Source of the DNA: UBA3941 sp035647175
GTDB lineage: Bacteria; Bacillota; Clostridia; Caldicoprobacterales; UBA3941
Reading direction: 5' to 3'
DNA: 18,981 nt
NCBI GenBank assembly: GCA_035647175.1
Contig: DASRNX010000048.1
Location: 1 to 18,981, forward strand
The notes below the pieces were generated by a model that was given only the letters and a program-made list of their open reading frames with translations, had not been told where the DNA came from and made no database searches. Positions 15,401-18,981 of this stretch are shown piece by piece; position 1 is the first letter of the stretch, and each line of letters begins with the position of its first letter. The position numbers and the translations under genes were made by a program.

Positions 15401-15479
15401 CATCTTCTATCCGTATCATCTCTACATAGTTTCCATCGCCCATTAGTGTCTTTGGGTTGAAAGGATTAGTAAAGCAGAG
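15378..15479 (-). pseudogene. Possible vestige of a gene C-terminus
   Basis: On the minus strand, 34 sense codons end at a TAG (15380-15378). Part reads NPFNPKTLMGDGNYVEMI followed by RIEDAPHVTPF, which looks protein-like in composition. A stop lies directly upstream and no usable start with a ribosome binding site was found. It may be the decayed end of a lost gene or a chance open stretch. No family was recognised. Confidence 0.2.
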
Positions 15480-15490
15480 TTTTTATTTCC

Positions 15491-15518
15491 TGGACACATG
15501 CATTATAATGAGTATAAT
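15491..15518 (+). promoter_or_regulatory. Predicted promoter of tcdA
   Basis: TGGACA (15491-15496), a 16-nt spacer and TATAAT (15513-15518). Five of six and six of six consensus positions match. Transcription would start near 15525, eight nucleotides before the 18-bp palindrome. Confidence 0.6.
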
Positions 15519-15532
15519 ATATTGTGCAATTG

Positions 15533-15550
15533 TCGCAGCGATCGCTGCGA
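15533..15550. promoter_or_regulatory. 18-bp perfect GC-rich palindrome upstream of tcdA
   Basis: TCGCAGCGATCGCTGCGA is identical to its reverse complement. It lies just after the predicted transcription start and 46 nt before the ATG. This is a classic place for a repressor-binding site. As RNA it could form a short GC-rich hairpin only if some central bases open. The regulator is not identified. Confidence 0.5.
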
Positions 15551-15596
15551 TGCTCTGTAATGGGTTATTTGATAGAATCATTTGGGGGAGAACGAG

Positions 15597-16370
15597 ATGA
15601 GCGAATTTTCCAGGACTAAACTCTTGATTGGAACAGAGGGCATCAATAAGTTAAGACACTCCAGGGTAGCGGTATTTGGTATAGGTGGGGTCGGGTCCTT
15701 TACTATAGAGGCGTTGATCAGGGGTGGGGTGGGCAATATCACAATAGTCGATAACGACGAGGTATGTCCCACAAATATTAACCGGCAACTGATAGCTACC
15801 AATAAAACCATAGGGAGACCCAAGGTCGAGGTCATGGGTGACAGAATTTTGGAGATAAACCCAAAGGTCAAGGTGATGATGCACCGGACCTTTTATACTG
15901 GCGACAATGCATGGGAATTTGACCTGTCTCAATATGATTACATTGTGGATGCCATTGACACAGTGTCATCCAAACTGGTCCTAATTGAAAATGCCAAGGC
16001 CTGTAATACTCCAATTATTAGCTGCATGGGGGCAGGCAACAAATTGGATCCCATTGGGTTTGAGGTAGCCGATATATACAAGACCAGCGTATGTCCACTG
16101 GCCAGGGTCATGCGATACGAATTGAGAAAACGAGGCATCGATGCGTTAAAGGTGGTCTACTCTAAAGAGCCCCCAATCAGGCCTGCCAAACATCCTGCGG
16201 GTATCCCATTGGATATAGCGGATCCCTCCCCGACAAAATCACAGGAGCGAACCGGTAAAAGGCATGTACCTGGGAGCATCTCCTTCGTACCCCCCGTGGC
16301 AGGGCTTATCATAGCCGGCGAGGTGATTAGGGATATATTGGGGATTGACTCCCAGGCCAAATTCCAATAG
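15597..16370 (+). CDS. tcdA: tRNA threonylcarbamoyladenosine dehydratase TcdA
   Basis: An E1-like (ThiF/MoeB superfamily) enzyme that uses ATP to dehydrate t6A37 of tRNA to the cyclic form ct6A. The 257-residue protein shows the nucleotide-binding GIGGVGS (28-34), the CPTNINRQLIAT motif (57-68), DAIDTVSSK (118-126), SCMGAGNKLDP (142-152), the family-typical VCPLARVMRYELRKRGI (165-181), and PGSISFVPPVAGLIIAGE near the end. These separate it from ThiF and MoeB. The ATG at 15597 follows GGGGGAG with 6 nt spacing; an in-frame TTG at 15582 lies before that site. It has its own promoter and converges on the pfp gene. In E. coli the relative csdL (tcdA) is linked to the cysteine desulfurase CsdA; here SufS is 6 kb away, which may be coincidental. 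The 16371-16481 gap holds only a 15-bp AT palindrome (16404-16418) and the pfp terminator. Confidence 0.93.
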   Translation: MSEFSRTKLLIGTEGINKLRHSRVAVFGIGGVGSFTIEALIRGGVGNITIVDNDEVCPTNINRQLIATNKTIGRPKVEVMGDRILEINPKVKVMMHRTFYTGDNAWEFDLSQYDYIVDAIDTVSSKLVLIENAKACNTPIISCMGAGNKLDPIGFEVADIYKTSVCPLARVMRYELRKRGIDALKVVYSKEPPIRPAKHPAGIPLDIADPSPTKSQERTGKRHVPGSISFVPPVAGLIIAGEVIRDILGIDSQAKFQ

Positions 16371-16474
16371 GAACAGGCCATCTAAAGCGGGGAATCGTAG
16401 CGGCATATATTATATATGAAGTACCTTGCTGGTTCATATTATGGATGAATTGCAGGCATTATTAATAAATCTAT

Positions 16475-16501
16475 AAAAAAAGGCGGGAAACTATTCCCGC
16501 C
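16475..16501 (-). terminator. Rho-independent terminator of pfp
   Basis: The stem GGCGGGAA (16482-16489) and TTCCCGCC (16494-16501) has a 4-nt loop. On the minus strand it is followed by seven T residues (16481-16475). It starts 6 nt past the pfp stop codon. It serves the minus strand only, because the plus strand has A residues before it and no T-run after it. Confidence 0.93.
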
Positions 16502-16506
16502 ACATT

Positions 16507-17721
16507 CTACTTTTTGATTATCTTCGGTACTCTAGGGGCCCTTATCATGCTGGCTGAGGGCAAGTTGGTCCCTAATAGCGGAACTGCATAGTTTTTAAAG
16601 GCTTCAGTGACATGATTTCCATCGCTGTTGATAAATTCATCGGGCATTAACTTGGTCTTAGCAGCTACTTCGCTAAGGTCGGTGAGCCTATAATCCACAG
16701 CGTAATTGCCTGTCCTATGAATGGTTATGGACCCATCGGCATCGTGCCATATTGCGAACTGGGCAGCCTTTTCACCAACTTCACGCGCTTCCAATTGGTC
16801 GACATCGGATACACATCCCATAAAGGATCTCTGTAGGTATCCAAAGGTGTCGGATCTTACCCGCTGGATATTCAGTTTATCCTTTATATATTGAGAGAGC
16901 AGGTCACCTAAAGCCCCGGTACCAGATAGCTGGACATTACCGTGGTCATCCTCTTCACGCTCTACCAATTTGGTGACTATGGGTTCGCCATGTTCATCTT
17001 GAATCCCTTCAGAAACCGCTATAATGCACCTTCCATGCTTGTCATAGATATTCTTTACGTCCCTTAGGAAGTTATCGACTCTAAAGGCCCTTTCGGGAAC
17101 ATATATTAAATGCGGTCCATCATCCGGATATTTTTGTGCAATGGAAGCTGCAGCCGTCAAGAAACCGGCGTGGCGTCCCATAATAACGGCTATATGGACT
17201 CCAGGCAAAGCCCTGTTATCCAGATTTATACCCATAAACGCCTGGGCCACGAATCTTGCGGCGGAACCATATCCCGGTGTATGGTCATTGACCATCAAAT
17301 CGTTATCTATGGTTTTTGGAATGTGAATAGCCCTAAAGTCATAATTTGTCTGCTTGGCATGCTCATTGACGATTCTTACGGTGTCAGATGAGTCATTACC
17401 TCCTATGTAGAAAAAGTACCTGACATCATGGGCCTTAAATACCTTTAAGATCTCACTGCAATAGGCTTCATCGGGTTTCTCCCTGGTTGAAAACAACCCT
17501 GAGGAGGGGGTTATAGCCACTTCTTCTAAATTGTGGGTAGTCTCTTGGGTTAAGTCAACAAAATCCTCGTTAACTATGCCGGAAACACCGTTGATCGATC
17601 CATACACCTTTGTAATCTGCGGAAACTTTCTTGATTCAAGTACGGCCCCGACTAGGGACTGATTAATTACCGCGGTCGGGCCACCGCCTTGAGCTATAAC
17701 AACTTTACCTTCCAGTCTCAT
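16507..17721 (-). CDS. pfp: PPi-type 6-phosphofructokinase
   Basis: Phosphorylates fructose 6-phosphate to fructose 1,6-bisphosphate, reversibly if PPi is the donor. The 404-residue protein begins with AQGGGPTAVINQSLVGAV (10-27). Donor preference can be read from two positions: GGNDS (107-111) has Asp where ATP enzymes have Gly (GGDGS), and PKTIDND (135-141) has Lys where ATP enzymes have Gly. Both favour pyrophosphate. The substrate-binding MGRHAGFLTAAA (181-192) and PERAFRVDNFL are also present. The length fits the roughly 400-residue PPi-PFK group found in Clostridia and spirochaetes. The ATG at 17721 has AAGGAGAG upstream. It is a single-gene unit with a strong promoter and terminator. 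PPi use is inferred from residues, not shown. Confidence 0.93.
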   Translation of the reverse strand: MRLEGKVVIAQGGGPTAVINQSLVGAVLESRKFPQITKVYGSINGVSGIVNEDFVDLTQETTHNLEEVAITPSSGLFSTREKPDEAYCSEILKVFKAHDVRYFFYIGGNDSSDTVRIVNEHAKQTNYDFRAIHIPKTIDNDLMVNDHTPGYGSAARFVAQAFMGINLDNRALPGVHIAVIMGRHAGFLTAAASIAQKYPDDGPHLIYVPERAFRVDNFLRDVKNIYDKHGRCIIAVSEGIQDEHGEPIVTKLVEREEDDHGNVQLSGTGALGDLLSQYIKDKLNIQRVRSDTFGYLQRSFMGCVSDVDQLEAREVGEKAAQFAIWHDADGSITIHRTGNYAVDYRLTDLSEVAAKTKLMPDEFINSDGNHVTEAFKNYAVPLLGTNLPSASMIRAPRVPKIIKK

Positions 17722-17779
17722 TCGTTACTTCTCTCCTTATTCTAAAGATTTTCCAATACACCTATATTGTATCAGATTT

Positions 17780-17808
17780 ATAATATAGGGCAAAGAATAT
17801 TTTGTCAA
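17780..17808 (-). promoter_or_regulatory. Predicted promoter of pfp
   Basis: Reading the minus strand: a perfect TTGACA (17808-17803), a 17-nt spacer and TATTAT (17785-17780). Transcription would start near 17773, leaving a leader of about 50 nt. A second TTGACA on the plus strand at 17813-17818 forms an inverted repeat (TGTCAA-acta-TTGACA) with this one, but the plus-strand -10 candidate (GTAAAT, 17836-17841) is poor. Confidence 0.75.
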
Positions 17809-17856
17809 ACTATTGACAGGTATGGGGCAAATAATGTAAATAAAAAGATGCGATTA

Positions 17857-17991
17857 AAACATCGGAAGCAATTGCATTGGCAATTGCAACACACAGGTTT
17901 CAACGAGGCGAGGGATTTATACCCACCGCCTGTTTTACTAATCGGAACTCGCCGCTTATAGAAGCGGGAGACATCTTGCCGACTCGTTATA
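17857..17991. repeat. 135-nt structured repeat, copy 2
   Basis: The second copy of the element at 12093-12227, same orientation, offset by exactly 5764 nt with no gaps and ten substitutions. This copy folds better: GCAATTGC-attg-GCAATTGC has an 8-bp stem, CTC(G)CCGCTT-atag-AAGCGGGAG has 9 pairs with one bulge, TCGG (17942-17945) can pair with CCGA (17979-17982), and AACGAG/CTCGTT closes the whole. The predicted promoters of pfp and of the dehydrogenase both lie outside it, so it is not a leader of either mRNA. A poor plus-strand promoter (TTGACA at 17813) would start transcription just before it. Confidence 0.85.
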
Positions 17992-18106
17992 GTCATGAAG
18001 AATATTTACCATTATATTATACCGAATTTGGTGTTGCGATAAACTAAAAATAAGAGATGCCTGATAACTTACCTTAAGAAAACATTCCCTTTAGACCAAG
18101 TGGAGT

Positions 18107-18135
18107 TTGCCATAGGGGAAAGCTTTTGGTAAGAT
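18107..18135 (+). promoter_or_regulatory. Predicted promoter of the right-edge dehydrogenase gene
   Basis: TTGCCA (18107-18112), a 17-nt spacer and TAAGAT (18130-18135). A start near 18142 would give a 38-nt leader. The match is moderate. Confidence 0.45.
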
Positions 18136-18179
18136 AAAATTGTGAAGACCAGAAAAATAGATAGAATTGGGGTGTACTT

Positions 18180-18981
18180 ATGAAGAGAATTGGATTTATA
18201 GGTGTTGGAGTCATGGGAAAGTCCATGGTGCTTAACCTAATGAAAAAAGGTTACGAGGTGTCTATCTATTCCCGTACAAAGAACAAGGCGTTGGAGGTTA
18301 TAGAAAAGGGAGCTGTATGGTGCGATTCCATCAGGGATTGTGTCGCTGACGCAGAAGCCGTTATTACAATGGTTGGGTTCCCAAAAGATGTGGAAGAGGT
18401 ATATTTTGGGGATAACGGTATTCTGGACCATGCAAGGCCCGGCAGCTATATTATAGATATGACAACAACCAGCCCTAAACTCAGCAAAAGGATATACCAG
18501 AAGGCACTGGAAAAGGGAGTATACGCTTTGGATGCCCCCGTTTCCGGCGGGGATGTAGGCGCCCAAAAGGGAACCCTATCCATAATGGTAGGGGGCGATG
18601 AAGAAGCCTTCGGAAAATGCCATCCAATCTTTGAAGCTATGGGAACAAACATCATCTACGAGGGGCCCGAAGGGGCGGGTCAGCATACCAAGATGGCCAA
18701 TCAAATAGCCATTACAGGGGTTATAGCCAGCGTGTGTGAGGCCATTACCTATGCGAGGACCGTCGGGTTGGATGTCCAGAAAATGCTGGATAGCATAAGC
18801 GCTGGGGCTGCCGGAAGCTGGCAGATGTCGAATATGGCGCCTCGAATAATAAAGGATGACCTGGACCCAGGATTTTTCATCAAACACTTTATAAAGGATA
18901 TGGAAATTGCCATGGAAGAGGGTCGGGACGTAGATCTGGATCTTGAAATTCTAGACAATGTGCTAAAGATGTACAAAAGAC
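18180..18981 (+). CDS. 3-hydroxyisobutyrate dehydrogenase family oxidoreductase (partial)
   Basis: An NAD(P)-dependent beta-hydroxyacid dehydrogenase; family members include 3-hydroxyisobutyrate, tartronate-semialdehyde, succinic-semialdehyde and glyoxylate reductases. The first 267 residues are visible and the gene runs off the right edge; full-length relatives have about 290, so only some 20-30 residues are missing. Seen: the Rossmann motif GFIGVGVMG (5-13), SRTKNK after the second strand (31-36), where the Arg hints at NADP, the signature DAPVSGGDVGAQKGTLSIMV (118-137), the catalytic Lys171 in GQHTKMANQ, and a second conserved Lys239. The ATG at 18180 follows a GGGGTG. Substrate cannot be assigned. 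The gene stands alone, divergent from pfp across a gap carrying the 135-nt repeat. Confidence 0.93.
   Translation, partial: MKRIGFIGVGVMGKSMVLNLMKKGYEVSIYSRTKNKALEVIEKGAVWCDSIRDCVADAEAVITMVGFPKDVEEVYFGDNGILDHARPGSYIIDMTTTSPKLSKRIYQKALEKGVYALDAPVSGGDVGAQKGTLSIMVGGDEEAFGKCHPIFEAMGTNIIYEGPEGAGQHTKMANQIAITGVIASVCEAITYARTVGLDVQKMLDSISAGAAGSWQMSNMAPRIIKDDLDPGFFIKHFIKDMEIAMEEGRDVDLDLEILDNVLKMYKR

Noticed and set aside
16404..16418. AT-only palindrome CATATATTATATATG after tcdA
   Set aside because: Low-complexity alternation in AT-rich DNA; expected by chance.
17767..17961. Short open frames through both 135-nt repeats (ending in GTRRL on plus; an RRVPISKTG-containing frame on minus)
   Set aside because: They are kept open simply because the repeats are similar; no ribosome binding site or family was seen. 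A degenerate transposase tail cannot be excluded but is not supported.

Overview
The window looks like a chromosomal segment of a low-to-mid GC Firmicute, most likely an anaerobic or facultative member of the Clostridia or Tissierellia. The evidence is a SufCBDSU operon with the Gram-positive scaffold SufU, a PPi-type phosphofructokinase, strong AGGAGG-like ribosome binding sites with occasional TTG and GTG starts, and frequent ATA, AGA and AGG codons. No phage, complete insertion sequence, CRISPR array, rRNA or tRNA gene was recognised. The species cannot be named from the sequence alone.

Layout. Positions 121-2838 (minus) hold aconitase acnA. A 506-nt regulatory gap follows, with a cluster of GGATAC half-sites and a good extended -10 promoter for mnmA (3345-4478, plus). 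A MarR-family regulator (4595-5062) has four cysteines packed into its last 16 residues. The complete suf operon follows: sufC, sufB, sufD, sufS and sufU (5298-10270), with overlapping or closely spaced genes. A 30-bp perfect palindrome sits between the -35 and -10 boxes of the predicted suf promoter. Next come a 10-TM EamA/DMT transporter (10422-11327), then on the minus strand a small DUF2249 gene and a RemA/DUF370-like gene. Then on the plus strand come msrB, an rtcB-type RNA ligase, a threonine-aldolase-type PLP enzyme and tcdA. A minus-strand PPi-phosphofructokinase ends in a textbook terminator. A 3-hydroxyisobutyrate-dehydrogenase-family gene runs off the right edge.

Two repeat families are not explained by the genes. 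One is a 73-nt imperfect hairpin in two direct copies (68 of 73 identical) flanking marR; the first copy supplies the last codons and stop of mnmA. The other is a 135-nt element in two copies (125 of 135 identical, no gaps), 5.8 kb apart, each between divergent genes and able to fold into a multi-branched structure.

How the genes fit together: SufS and SufU mobilise sulfur for SufBCD to build Fe-S clusters. Aconitase is an Fe-S client, and MnmA needs persulfide sulfur from a cysteine desulfurase. The most interesting hypothesis is that the Cys-tailed MarR protein is an Fe-S (or metal/redox) sensor that controls suf through the palindrome. It would be a MarR-fold analogue of cyanobacterial SufR. 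This is inference from context and motif and has not been shown.
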